Below, piece after piece: positions 46,603-54,646 of a DNA stretch of 64,000 bases. The stretch is from JAENVT01 sp039931555 (GTDB taxonomy: Bacteria > Actinomycetota > Acidimicrobiia > Acidimicrobiales > Ilumatobacteraceae), in assembly GCA_039931555.1 (NCBI GenBank), contig JBDTRP010000145.1, positions 46,583 to 110,582 of the forward strand, in the 5' to 3' direction. Below the pieces are notes generated by a model. That model was not told the origin of the DNA. It did no database searches and worked only from the letters and a program-made list of their open reading frames with translations. The position numbers and the translations under genes were made by a program. The first letter of the stretch is position 1; the number at the start of each line of letters is the position of its first letter.

Positions 46603-47168
46603 ATGGACCTCGGACTGGCAGCCAAGAACGCACTCGTGACCGGCGCGTCACGCGGCATCGGCCGATTCATCGTCGAGCGATTGCTGGCCGAAGGGATGCA
46701 GGTTGCCTTCTGCGCGCGCAACCCTGACGGCGTGGCAGAGGCGGCCAACGCTGATCGGCAACGGCGTGATCGGCACCGCCGTCGACGTAGAAGATCCCGC
46801 CGCAGTCACCGCATGGGTCGACGATTCGGCGGCTCGGCTGGGCGGCCTCGACGTCGTCGTGACGACCACCAGCGCCAAGGGTGGCATCCCACCGAGCATC
46901 GAAGGTTGGCGGCGTAGCTTCGAGGTCGACGTGCTCGGCACCGTCGCGGTGATCGACGCCGCGCTCCCGCACCTCCGTGCTGCCGGTGCCGGCAGCATCG
47001 TGTGCCCCACTACTACACCCAGCACGTCGACCAGCATCCCGCGGGGCGCCTCGGTCGGCCCGACGAGGTCGCCAGCGTGGTCGCCTTCCTGCCAGCCCGA
47101 TGTCGTCGTGGGTCAACGGCCGGAACATCGTCGTCGACGGCGGCTTCACCCAACGGGTCGGTTACTGA
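46603..47168 (+). pseudogene. Short-chain dehydrogenase pseudogene (three frameshifts and an internal deletion)
   Basis: Begins with a good RBS (CTGGAGGCGCAG) and MDLGLAAKNALVTGASRGIGRFIVERLLAEG, close to the SDR at 42792-43550. The reading frame shifts near 46748. The continuation LIGNGVIGTAVDVEDP ... LGGLDVVVTTTSAKGG lies in another frame to about 46998. The Ser-Tyr-Lys active-site region is missing. The homology resumes in a third frame (PHYYTQHVDQHPAGRLGRPDEV) at about 47001-47090, then in a fourth stretch SSWVNGRNIVVDGGF to the stop at 47168. About 65 codons appear lost. Not functional as an SDR. Multiple lesions make sequencing error unlikely. Confidence 0.85.
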
Positions 47169-47191
47169 CGACGACAGAACAGTACGAACCT

Positions 47192-47225
47192 GGTCGCGGC
47201 ATCACCGTCGCTGCGACGGTCAGCG
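47192..47225 (+). repeat. Dispersed palindromic repeat C, copy 2
   Basis: Matches the reverse complement of 8777-8810 at 33 of 34 positions; core hairpin ACCGTCG-CTG-CGACGGT. Just after the SDR pseudogene. Confidence 0.8.
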
Positions 47226-47271
47226 TGTGACAGCCCGCTCGACTGACCGCGGGTCGAGAGCGCCCTCGCCC

Positions 47272-47766
47272 TCAACTTTGTCGCTGGGAGGTCGCCCAGC
47301 GACCTGGGAGCGACGAGGTTCGAGTGAGACGGTCCGATTTTTCGTTCGTGCGCGCCAACGCAAGCACCATCAGAACTGCTCCTCCACCGTCAGATCGTTC
47401 CTCATGCCAGATGCGGGCGGCCCGCCAGTAGGACATTGCGACCACCAGGCTGACCAAGAACACGACGACCGAGGCAATGACAACACCGCGTGTCGCCCAA
47501 GTCGTCCGCCGACTCCTCAACGCGAAACCAAGCCCAACCGCGCCGAGCAGCACTTGGGTGATGAGGTTGAACGTGACACCGTGGGTGACCCTGTTGCACG
47601 GCGGCTCCGTCAAGGACGGGTGACCCGGTTTGTCGGTGCAAGCCGTCCCGAGTCCGAACCCGAACCCGAACCCGAACAGCATGAATGCGAACACGAATGG
47701 CAGCACAAACGACGAGTACCGCCAGGCCCCCACGGGACGCACTCGCGCTCCATGTCGTCCCATCAC
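47272..47766 (-). CDS. Possible small membrane protein
   Basis: 164 aa (ATG 47766). Three hydrophobic segments: about 18-40 (SSFVLPFVFAFMLFGFGFGFGLG), about 65-85 and about 95-117. A short extracytoplasmic loop holds two cysteines (ACTDKPGHP ... PPCNRV) that could form a disulfide. Pattern is plausible for a real protein, but there is no family match I recognise and no clear RBS, and it sits in a gap full of repeats. Confidence 0.45.
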   Translation of the reverse strand: MMGRHGARVRPVGAWRYSSFVLPFVFAFMLFGFGFGFGLGTACTDKPGHPSLTEPPCNRVTHGVTFNLITQVLLGAVGLGFALRSRRTTWATRGVVIASVVVFLVSLVVAMSYWRAARIWHEERSDGGGAVLMVLALARTNEKSDRLTRTSSLPGRWATSQRQS

Positions 47767-47941
47767 GCAACCTCACTCCACCTTCGGCGATCGCCAGGCG
47801 CTTGTCGCGTTTGTCAGCGCACCACGAAGCTAGCTCGCTGCCCGATGCGACGCCGCGGCGTTGGGAGTCTGGCGCCCCATAGCGGGGCCTGCGGCGCCAA
47901 ACGAACGTCCAAAGAAAGTAGCGCCGAATGCGGCCATAGGG

Positions 47942-47990
47942 GAAGTGCGTACTTTCGGCGCGCACTGTCTGCTCTGAAAGTACGCACTTC
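47942..47990. repeat. Dispersed inverted repeat B, copy 2
   Basis: GAAGTGCGTACTTTC and GAAAGTACGCACTTC with a 19-nt spacer, arms identical to copy 1 at 37470-37518; the spacers share roughly half their bases. In the convergent gap before the TIGR03083-type gene. Confidence 0.85.
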
Positions 47991-48015
47991 CAGGGCAACC
48001 GCCTGGATTCGTGGC

Positions 48016-48032
48016 GTTTGTGTCACACAAAC
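48016..48032. promoter_or_regulatory. 17-nt palindrome GTTTGTGT-C-ACACAAAC
   Basis: Perfect 8-bp arms around a single base, 20 nt past the 3' end of the TIGR03083 gene (48053). Could be a terminator stem or a protein site; no U-tract. Nothing else recognisable remains in 47767-48052 besides repeat B. Confidence 0.35.
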
Positions 48033-48052
48033 ATCTCACCCCGCCGTCGAAC

Positions 48053-48844
48053 TCAGACGATGTTGAGGGCGTCGAGGAAGGTCTCGGCGACGGCGACGTC
48101 GCCCTCCACGGTGCAGGCGTCGCGCCATGCTGTGCGCTTGGTGCCCCAGAGCACGAAATCATGCGCGCCGGAGGTGACCGTGGCGTCCGCAGCGCTGTCG
48201 TCGGCGCTGACCACGATCGCCTCGCCGTCACGATGAACATGCCACGGGCCGCCGCCGGTTCCGGTCAGCACGAGGCGGATCGAACCGGTCAGGTGCTGCT
48301 CCAAACCGGGCTGCATCTGCGGGATCCCGGTCAGCATCCACCCGACGGCCGGTGCAACGAGATCATCATCCGGGGCCGGCAACGAGCGCACGATCGGACC
48401 CGTGGGTTGTAGGAGATCGATGCGCAAGTGGCAGTAGTGGTCGAAGGCGAACGCATCGGCGAGTTGGTTCATCGGATAGTGGCCGAGGTCGGCGAGCGGG
48501 ATCACGGTCGACGAAAGCGGCTCCTCCTGCAATGCGGTCAGCACCCCGACGGCACCGTCGCAGAAGCTCAGGTACTCGTCACGGACGTCGGCGTTCGACC
48601 AGTCCTTGCGTGGCTCGACGAGCAGGTCCATCAACCGTTCGGCAGGAAGGTCGACAGGCTCCGGGGGTGGAGGCGACGGCTGGACCACTTCTTTGAAGTT
48701 GGAGCTCATGTGCGCCACGAGGTCCTTGACGGTCCAGCCCTGGCACCCGCTGGGCATCGACCATTCGTCGTCGGTCAAGCTGGCGACCACCTGCTTGACT
48801 TCGTCGACGCTGCGTGCAGCGGAGGCCAAACCTGCTCGAGACAT
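48053..48844 (-). CDS. Maleylpyruvate-isomerase-like mycothiol-dependent protein (TIGR03083)
   Basis: 263 aa. DinB-like four-helix N-terminal domain: LTDDEWSMPSGCQGWTVKDLVAHMSSN, where DLVAH contributes metal ligands, and a C-terminal sterol-carrier-like domain (about 165-250: GSIRLVLTGTGGGPWHVHRDGEAIVVSADDSAADATVTSGAHDFVLWGTKR). Typical for actinobacterial mycothiol-linked enzymes. Substrate unknown. ATG 48844 has an AGGAG-type RBS. Ends a minus-strand pair with the SnoaL-like gene. Confidence 0.83.
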   Translation of the reverse strand: MSRAGLASAARSVDEVKQVVASLTDDEWSMPSGCQGWTVKDLVAHMSSNFKEVVQPSPPPPEPVDLPAERLMDLLVEPRKDWSNADVRDEYLSFCDGAVGVLTALQEEPLSSTVIPLADLGHYPMNQLADAFAFDHYCHLRIDLLQPTGPIVRSLPAPDDDLVAPAVGWMLTGIPQMQPGLEQHLTGSIRLVLTGTGGGPWHVHRDGEAIVVSADDSAADATVTSGAHDFVLWGTKRTAWRDACTVEGDVAVAETFLDALNIV

Positions 48845-48857
48845 TCCTTGCTCCTGA

Positions 48858-49328
48858 CTAAGTGCGCTCGGCGGCGCGTTCGGCCGCCAACGTCATGATG
48901 TGCTTGTTGCCCTGGCTCCACAGAACGTTCAGCGTCTTGCCCGCGATCAGCCAGCCGGCGTCGGCTCGAACCAGCCGATCGGAGTAGATACCGCCGATGG
49001 TGAACATCGAGTCGCCGAAGTTGTTGACCAGGTAGTGATCGGCGCGTACATAGGCGTGACACGTCGCTGTGTCTCCTTCGATCTCGAACCGAAGGTTGCT
49101 CAACGAGTGCTGAGTCGCATCGAAGCCCGGAAACAGTCGAGTTCCGCGTGAGACCCACGCATCGGCGGCCATCGGCCCATACGACTCGAGGCGCCACGAG
49201 CGGTAGTCGACATCGATGTGTTCGGTGAACACCGAGCGGTACAGGACCCAGTCGCGTGTGTCGATGCCAGCAGCGAAGCGCGCCATCGTCTCGGCGATGT
49301 TCAAGCGATCCTCGACCGATACCCCCAT
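48858..49328 (-). CDS. SnoaL/NTF2-fold protein
   Basis: 156 aa from ATG 49328 (MGVSVEDRLNIAETMARFAAGIDTRDW). Cone-shaped alpha+beta barrel pattern: YRSVFTEHIDVDY, HSLSNLRFEIEGDTATCHAYVRADHYL, IGGIYSDRLVRADAGWLIAGKTLNVLWSQGN. Such proteins are hydroxylase small-subunit-like, isomerases or dehydratases. TACATT (plus-strand 49337-49342) lies 8 nt upstream of the ATG on the minus strand, supporting this start. Divergent from the ThuA-like gene with 28 nt between starts. Confidence 0.8.
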   Translation of the reverse strand: MGVSVEDRLNIAETMARFAAGIDTRDWVLYRSVFTEHIDVDYRSWRLESYGPMAADAWVSRGTRLFPGFDATQHSLSNLRFEIEGDTATCHAYVRADHYLVNNFGDSMFTIGGIYSDRLVRADAGWLIAGKTLNVLWSQGNKHIMTLAAERAAERT

Positions 49329-49336
49329 CGATGTCG

Positions 49337-49342
49337 AATGTA
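49337..49342 (-). promoter_or_regulatory. -10 box for leaderless SnoaL-like gene
   Basis: TACATT on the minus strand ending 8 nt before ATG 49328. It overlaps TACTGT (49341-49346) on the plus strand, which may serve the ThuA-like gene at 49357, so the two promoters would exclude each other. Confidence 0.45.
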
Positions 49343-49356
49343 CTGTGATCGGCGTC

Positions 49357-50184
49357 ATGGAGCCTTGTCGAGTGCTGGCCGTCACCGGGGGGCACAGCTT
49401 CGACCTCGACGCGTTCCGCACGATGTTCACCGAGATCTGCGAGCCGCGTGGCTGGGCCTGGGCCCACGCCGTGCAACCATCTGCACAGCGCTGGTTCGAC
49501 GGCGAACGGTCGGGTCAGTGGGATGCAATCGTCTGTCACGACATCCCGGGACTGCACCTGAAGCGGGGCGAACCGCCCCGACCAATCGGCCCGACCGACG
49601 AGCAGAAGCACGCCATCACGTCGCTGCTCGACAGCGGACAAGGCCTGGTGATCACCCATCACGCGCTGGCCGGGTGGCCGGCATGGGACGGGTGGGCGAC
49701 GGCGATCGGGGGGCGCTTCAACTACGCCCCCGGGCCGCTCTACGGAGACGACTGGCCCTCGTCGGGCACCCGCATCGAGACCTACTCGGCCATCGTCGTC
49801 GACCCGACCCACCCGGTCTGCGAGGGAGTCGACGACTTCACGTTCACCGACGAGTTGTACTGCTGCCCGATCTTCGAGGACCGGGTGGTACCGCTGATGC
49901 GGTCGGACGCCGACTTCGATCCGGGCCGGTTCGTCTCCACGTACGAGCACGTGATCGTGGGCGAGGAGGCTGCGCCGAAGTCGGTCGGCCATCCGCAACC
50001 GAGCAACCTCGTTGCCTGGGCCACCGTCGGCGGACGCAGCCCGATCGTGTACATCCAGCCCGGCGACACTTCGGCGACGTTCGCGCTCCCGGCATACCGC
50101 CGTCTGCTCGCCAACGCCATCGCCTGGGTCGCCTCACCGGCCGCCAAGGAGTGGGCTGGATCGCACCCGGTGATCATCGACTAG
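49357..50184 (+). CDS. ThuA-like domain protein
   Basis: 275 aa. VLAVTGGHSFDLDAFRTMF, DAIVCHDIPGLHLKRG, GQGLVITHHALAGWPAWDGWATAIGGRF and the C-terminal RLLANAIAWVAS follow the ThuA (glutamine-amidotransferase-like) fold. The metal- or sugar-binding role is not established. Second ThuA-like gene of the window; followed 37 nt later by a Rieske oxygenase gene whose operator lies in the gap. Confidence 0.75.
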   Translation: MEPCRVLAVTGGHSFDLDAFRTMFTEICEPRGWAWAHAVQPSAQRWFDGERSGQWDAIVCHDIPGLHLKRGEPPRPIGPTDEQKHAITSLLDSGQGLVITHHALAGWPAWDGWATAIGGRFNYAPGPLYGDDWPSSGTRIETYSAIVVDPTHPVCEGVDDFTFTDELYCCPIFEDRVVPLMRSDADFDPGRFVSTYEHVIVGEEAAPKSVGHPQPSNLVAWATVGGRSPIVYIQPGDTSATFALPAYRRLLANAIAWVASPAAKEWAGSHPVIID

Positions 50185-50185
50185 A

Positions 50186-50202
50186 TTTACTTGAACGTCA
50201 AA
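50186..50202 (-). promoter_or_regulatory. Regulon operator candidate upstream of Rieske oxygenase 1
   Basis: TTTACTTGAACGTCAAA; on the minus strand this reads TTTGACGTTCAAGTAAA, the clearest form of the motif. It ends 19 nt before ATG 50222, with a GAGGAGG Shine-Dalgarno between. Confidence 0.65.
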
Positions 50203-50221
50203 ACAATCGAGGAGGTACGCC

Positions 50222-51376
50222 ATGACCGCGACACCGCTCACCGATGTCGCCCAGCGGTTGCTCGCCAACGTCGACACCGAGCACGGCGACTACGGCGAAT
50301 CGATGCTGAACGTGCCGGTGGCGCGCTACCGCGACGAGGAACGATTCCAGGCCGAGCTCGAACAGGTCTTCCGCCGCAGCCCCCTGATGGTCGCGCTGTC
50401 GTGCGACATCACGAGTGCGGGTGACTACACCACGCTCGTGATCGCGGAACGCCCGATCGTCGTGGTGCGCGGCGACGACGGCGTTGCTCGCACCTTCCTC
50501 AACGTCTGCCGTCACCGTGGCGCACAGGTCGCCGCTGGTTGCTTCGGACACACCCGGCGATTCACCTGCCCGTACCACTTCTGGGTGTACGACACGAAGG
50601 GCGCTCTGGTCGGCAACACCGATCGCGGCGCGTTCGACGCCATCGACGTGACCGGATTGGTGGAGTTACCAACGGCGGAGCGCAGCGGCGCCGTGTTCGC
50701 AGCCCTGACCCCGGGCCTGACGTTCGACGTCGACGAATGGCTCGGTGACATGGCCACGTCGCTCGCCTTCCTGCAACTGGAGAAGCTGCATCGCCACGAC
50801 GTCGAGACCGTGCTGGGCAGCGGTAACTGGAAGGCGACCGCCGATGGCTACGTCGACGGGTATCACCTCGGCTATCTGCACCGCAACACCATCGGCACGA
50901 AGTCGATCACGAACCGCAACACCTACGACTTGTACGGACCGCACGTGCGCCTCGGATTCGCCAACAAGCCGTTGCCGACGATGCGCGAACAACCCACCGA
51001 GGAGTGGCAGCTCAACCTGGCAATGAGCCTCGTGCACTTCGTGTTCCCCAACGTGTCGATCTCCGGTCAGCCCAACACGAGCCTGATGGTCAGCCGGATC
51101 CTGCCCGGCGCAAAGGCCACCACGTCGATCGTCACCCAATACCAGTACTTCCGCGAGCCGCTGGTGACCGAGGAGATGATGGCGGAGGCCGAGCGCAAAC
51201 GAGCCACCTACGAGGCGGTGACCCGCGATGAGGACTTCAGCACGGTGATGCAGATCACCGCCGCGCTGCCGGCGATCGCCGACGACTACTTCCGGTTCGG
51301 TCGCAACGAGCGCGGCAACCAGAACATCCATCGCTGGATCGACGCGCTCGTCGACGGGTCAGCACCGCCTTCCTGA
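50222..51376 (+). CDS. Rieske non-heme iron oxygenase, alpha subunit (1)
   Basis: 384 aa. Rieske [2Fe-2S] ligands Cys96, His98 (CRHRG) and Cys116, His119 (CPYHF; most relatives have CPYHGW). Non-heme iron site D212-x-x-H215-x4-H220 (DGYHLGYLH) in the C-terminal domain. Oxygenates a ring or unactivated C-H and needs a reductase/ferredoxin, which I do not see nearby. Strong RBS GAGGAGG before ATG 50222. Substrate unknown. Confidence 0.88.
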   Translation: MTATPLTDVAQRLLANVDTEHGDYGESMLNVPVARYRDEERFQAELEQVFRRSPLMVALSCDITSAGDYTTLVIAERPIVVVRGDDGVARTFLNVCRHRGAQVAAGCFGHTRRFTCPYHFWVYDTKGALVGNTDRGAFDAIDVTGLVELPTAERSGAVFAALTPGLTFDVDEWLGDMATSLAFLQLEKLHRHDVETVLGSGNWKATADGYVDGYHLGYLHRNTIGTKSITNRNTYDLYGPHVRLGFANKPLPTMREQPTEEWQLNLAMSLVHFVFPNVSISGQPNTSLMVSRILPGAKATTSIVTQYQYFREPLVTEEMMAEAERKRATYEAVTRDEDFSTVMQITAALPAIADDYFRFGRNERGNQNIHRWIDALVDGSAPPS

Positions 51377-51381
51377 GCGCC

Positions 51382-51807
51382 TCAGGAGGTCGGCCTCACG
51401 ACTGCCCGGTTGCCGCTGTGCCACGTCTCGGCCATCGTGCGATGCGCGATCCTCCAGCCGTCCGCAGTGCGGATCAGACGGTCGTCGTACGTGCCGCCGA
51501 TGACGTAGGTCTCGCCGCCATCGGTGCCAAGTTTGAGATGTTGGCTGTGCAGCTGACAGCGACATGTCGCGGTATCACCGTCGATGCGAACCTGGTGATT
51601 GCCGATCAGGTGCTGCGTAGCGTCGAGGCGCGTCAAGGCACCGGATATCCGAGCGATGATGGCCTCGGCGTCATCGCAGGCGACACCGTGCAGCATGGCC
51701 GTGGCATCGGGCGCGAACACGTTGCGCAGATCGTCGAACTGCTTCGTATCGAGCGCCCATGTGTACGCGATGGTGAGATCGATGATGGCCTTCTCGTCAG
51801 CGTTCAT
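51382..51807 (-). CDS. SnoaL/NTF2-fold protein
   Basis: 141 aa from ATG 51807 (MNADEKAIIDLTIAYTWALDTKQFDDLRNVFAPDATA). Pattern THxLIGNHQVRIDGDTATCRCQLHSQHL and GTYDDRLIRTADGWRIAHRT matches SnoaL_4. Convergent with the Rieske 1 gene, 5 nt apart. The first 13 residues of the longer frame are unlikely to be used. Confidence 0.78.
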   Translation of the reverse strand: MNADEKAIIDLTIAYTWALDTKQFDDLRNVFAPDATAMLHGVACDDAEAIIARISGALTRLDATQHLIGNHQVRIDGDTATCRCQLHSQHLKLGTDGGETYVIGGTYDDRLIRTADGWRIAHRTMAETWHSGNRAVVRPTS

Positions 51808-51850
51808 CTCGCCAGTGTTGACCACCGGAAATGAGCAGCACAAGCGGAAC

Positions 51851-51856
51851 TACGGT
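51851..51856 (+). promoter_or_regulatory. -10 box for leaderless SnoaL-like gene
   Basis: TACGGT ending 7 nt before ATG 51864. Confidence 0.5.
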
Positions 51857-51863
51857 GCCGGGG

Positions 51864-52274
51864 ATGACCACCACAGCCAAGCAGATCGAGATCGCCCGCA
51901 GCGTGTTCGCCGGCTGGAGCTCCGGCGACCCCGATTCGCCCGAGCGGTACTTCACTCCCGATGCAACGCTGTTCGACGTGGCAAGCGGCCGGTTCGACGG
52001 CTGGCCGGCGATCCGCGCCTTCTTCGCCAGAGGGCTGTCGCGATGCGACGACCTCACGCTGGTGCCCGACGAGTTCTGGTCGAACGACGACGGCCTCGCC
52101 GTCCACTACGTGATGAGCGCCGGCGTGATCGACGCCGCCACGTTCGGTGAAGAGCACGTCGGCCGCCGCTGGTCCGTCGGGGCGATGTCGTTCCTCCGTT
52201 TCGACGGCGACCGCGTGTGCTACGAGGCCGACTTCCACGACAAGGGCGCACGCCTCAAATCGCTCACCAGCTAG
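51864..52274 (+). CDS. SnoaL/NTF2-fold protein
   Basis: 136 aa. QIEIARSVFAGWSSGDPDSPERYFTPDATLFDVASGRFDGWPAIRAFFARGL then SVGAMSFLRFDGDRVCYEADFHD: SnoaL-like polyketide-cyclase-type fold. Start supported by the TACGGT box. Upstream of Rieske 2, with the operator candidate in the gap. Confidence 0.78.
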   Translation: MTTTAKQIEIARSVFAGWSSGDPDSPERYFTPDATLFDVASGRFDGWPAIRAFFARGLSRCDDLTLVPDEFWSNDDGLAVHYVMSAGVIDAATFGEEHVGRRWSVGAMSFLRFDGDRVCYEADFHDKGARLKSLTS

Positions 52275-52284
52275 GAAACTGTTA

Positions 52285-52298
52285 TTACTTCAAAGTAA
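52285..52298. promoter_or_regulatory. Regulon operator candidate upstream of Rieske oxygenase 2
   Basis: Perfect palindrome TTACTT-CA-AAGTAA. Matches the 50186 site at 12 of 17 aligned positions when extended. A TACGGT box at 52318-52323 and a GAGGAG RBS follow before ATG 52354. Confidence 0.6.
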
Positions 52299-52353
52299 AT
52301 TTCCGAGGCCGAGCAGACTACGGTCGCGGCAGAGATCAGTGAGGAGAAATTCC

Positions 52354-53694
52354 ATGGCCACAGGCGCTCGATCCCCGGGGATCACGTATCAGGAGTTGCT
52401 CGACACCGACACCCACGAGGTGCCCAAGGTGCTGCGTATGGAGTCACCCAAGTACCTGGGCAGCGACGACATCTCGATCGAGCGCTACACCTCCCGCGAG
52501 TGGCACGAGCGCGAGGTCGAACGGATGTGGAAGCGGGTGTGGCAGTTCGCCTGCCGCGAGGAGCACATCCCCTACGTCGGCAGCTACATCGTCTACGACA
52601 TCGCCAACCTGTCGTTCATCGTCATGCGCACAGCACCTGACGAGATCAAGGCCTACTACAACGCCTGCCTGCACCGCGGCCGCCAATTGAAGGACTACGC
52701 CGGCCGCTGCGACGAGATCCGTTGCCCGTACCACGGCTTCGCCTGGACCCTCGACGGCGCCCTTGCCGATGTGCCGGCGAGGTGGGATTTCGATCACGTC
52801 AACGACGATGCCTTCAGCCTGCCCGAGGTCAAGGTCGGTACATGGGCAGGGTTCGTGTTCATCAACCCCGACCCCGACTGCGCGCCACTGAGCGAGCACA
52901 TCGGTGATCTCGCCACGCACTTCGAACGCTGGGACCTCGACAACCGGTATGTACAAGGTCACGTTTCCAAGGTGATCCGCGCCAACTGGAAGATCACCCA
53001 AGAGGCCTTCAGCGAGTCGTACCACGTCAACGCCACACACCCGCAGGCCATGCCGTACCTCGGTGACACCAACAGCCAGGTCGACATCTGGGACACCTTC
53101 GCCCGCATCATCACCCCTGGCGGCATCGCCAGCCCGTTGCTCGATTGGGTGCCGACCGACAAGGACATCATCGACTACATGGTTGATACGCGAGTCGACG
53201 AGGACGGCGACCTCGTGGCCGTTCCAGAAGGCGACACGGCCCGTCACGCTTCCGCAGTGGCTGCACGAGAACGATGGAGAGGCGTCGTCGGTGATGGTGT
53301 CGACACGTGGTCGGATGCCGAGTTCATCGACAACATCGACTACACGCTGTTCCCCAACTTCCACCCGTGGGGCGCCTACAACCGCATCGTCTACCGATTC
53401 CGCCCGAACGGCGACAACCATCGCGAGGCGATCATGGAAGTCTTCCTGCTGGCCCCGTTCAAGGGCGAGCGACCGATGCCCGCCAAGACCACGTTCCTCG
53501 ATCCCGACGACTCATGGACGATGGCGCCGGAGCTCGGCATGCTCGCCAAGATCTTCGAGCAGGACAACTTCAACATGCCCAAGGTGCAAAAAGGTCTCGA
53601 GCAGACCAAGAAGCCGGGGATCACGCTGGCGAACTACCAAGAGAGCAAGGTGCGCTGGGTCCACCAGCTGCTCGGCGAATGGGTGGAGGGCTGA
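52354..53694 (+). CDS. Rieske non-heme iron oxygenase, alpha subunit (2)
   Basis: 446 aa from ATG 52354, RBS GAGGAG. Rieske ligands Cys105, His107 (CLHRGR) and Cys124, His127 (CPYHGF); iron-site histidines His224 and His229 in ESYHVNATHP. Typical of aromatic-ring hydroxylating or C-H oxidising members acting with an electron-transfer partner. Followed 1 nt after its stop by a 69-aa gene, then a phosphatase-like gene and an LLM gene, all plus strand. Confidence 0.9.
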   Translation: MATGARSPGITYQELLDTDTHEVPKVLRMESPKYLGSDDISIERYTSREWHEREVERMWKRVWQFACREEHIPYVGSYIVYDIANLSFIVMRTAPDEIKAYYNACLHRGRQLKDYAGRCDEIRCPYHGFAWTLDGALADVPARWDFDHVNDDAFSLPEVKVGTWAGFVFINPDPDCAPLSEHIGDLATHFERWDLDNRYVQGHVSKVIRANWKITQEAFSESYHVNATHPQAMPYLGDTNSQVDIWDTFARIITPGGIASPLLDWVPTDKDIIDYMVDTRVDEDGDLVAVPEGDTARHASAVAARERWRGVVGDGVDTWSDAEFIDNIDYTLFPNFHPWGAYNRIVYRFRPNGDNHREAIMEVFLLAPFKGERPMPAKTTFLDPDDSWTMAPELGMLAKIFEQDNFNMPKVQKGLEQTKKPGITLANYQESKVRWVHQLLGEWVEG

Positions 53695-53695
53695 C

Positions 53696-53905
53696 ATGCT
53701 TGGTCAACGACATCCGTTCGGCAAGGCCCTCTACGAGCAGGACGGCAACGGCAACGTGCGAGTCACCGAAGGCGACCGCAGCGGACTGTTCCAACCCGAC
53801 GGGGCGTGGATCGAAGGCGACATCTACATGGCGGATCCGCAGATGTGCAACTGGATCGCAGGCCCGAAAGTGAGACACCACCGCCTGCAAATGGATGTGA
53901 TGTAG
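53696..53905 (+). CDS. Small unknown protein (69 aa) encoded directly after Rieske 2
   Basis: ATG 53696 is separated by one base from the Rieske stop, and the stop at 53905 is 6 nt before the next GTG. Sequence contains YEQDGNGNVRVTEGDRSGLF and DIYMADPQMCNWIAGPKVRHH; it is acidic in the middle and lacks a signal peptide. The tight spacing suggests a real accessory protein. I do not recognise a family. Confidence 0.7.
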   Translation: MLGQRHPFGKALYEQDGNGNVRVTEGDRSGLFQPDGAWIEGDIYMADPQMCNWIAGPKVRHHRLQMDVM

Positions 53906-53911
53906 GTCCGG

Positions 53912-54646
53912 GTGACAACTTCCGTTCTCGAGATCGAGGGCTGCTTCAACTTTCGTGACGCCGGTGGCTGGCCCACGGCCTCCGGCATGACGATGCGGCA
54001 CGGCGTGCTCTATCGCGCCGACGCCCCCGAGCGACTCACGGCCGATGGTCGTGCCGCGGTCGACGCCCTCGGATTGACCTGTGTGGTCGACCTCCGACAG
54101 AAACGGTTCGTCGAGATGTCGCTGGGGTTCACCGCCGACGTTGTGACCCACCACATCGAGCTCGTCGACCAGATGATCGACTACAACCAGCCGCCGCGGC
54201 TGGAAGAACCGGTCGATCTCACCAACATGTACATCGACCTGATCGGTCGGTGCCAAACCCAGCTCGTGCGAGCGATCGAGATCGTCGCCGACCATGTCGC
54301 CGCCGGGCCGGTGCTCGTGCACTGCACCGCTGGCAAGGATCGCACCGGACTCGTCGTGGCTCTGATCCAGGCCGCGATCGGGGTGTCGGTCGATCACATC
54401 ACCGACGACTTCACCCGATCCGACGGCCCGAGCCGGCGCCGCCGCGCGGCCATGCTGGAATCGCCCGTCATCGGCGATCCACCAGTGGCCCGCTCGCCGG
54501 AGTTCTTGTGGACGGCGCCGCGTGAATCCATGCGGCTGCTGGCCGACCAAGCTGTCGAGGAGTTCGGCTCACTCGATGGGTGGCCAGGCGGCCTCGGCGT
54601 ACCTGCCACAGCGATCGAGCGGCTTCGCGCCGGGCTCCTGCAATGA
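53912..54646 (+). CDS. Tyrosine-phosphatase-fold protein (PTP/DSP family, Cx5R)
   Basis: 244 aa from GTG 53912. P-loop HCTAGKDRTGLVV with the C-x5-R nucleophile and arginine. N-terminal NFRDAGGWPT and RADAPERLT match the bacterial protein-tyrosine/serine phosphatase (Y_phosphatase3) pattern. Catalysis appears possible; whether the target is a protein or a small phosphate ester is unknown. ATGA overlap with the LLM gene that follows. Confidence 0.83.
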   Translation: MTTSVLEIEGCFNFRDAGGWPTASGMTMRHGVLYRADAPERLTADGRAAVDALGLTCVVDLRQKRFVEMSLGFTADVVTHHIELVDQMIDYNQPPRLEEPVDLTNMYIDLIGRCQTQLVRAIEIVADHVAAGPVLVHCTAGKDRTGLVVALIQAAIGVSVDHITDDFTRSDGPSRRRRAAMLESPVIGDPPVARSPEFLWTAPRESMRLLADQAVEEFGSLDGWPGGLGVPATAIERLRAGLLQ

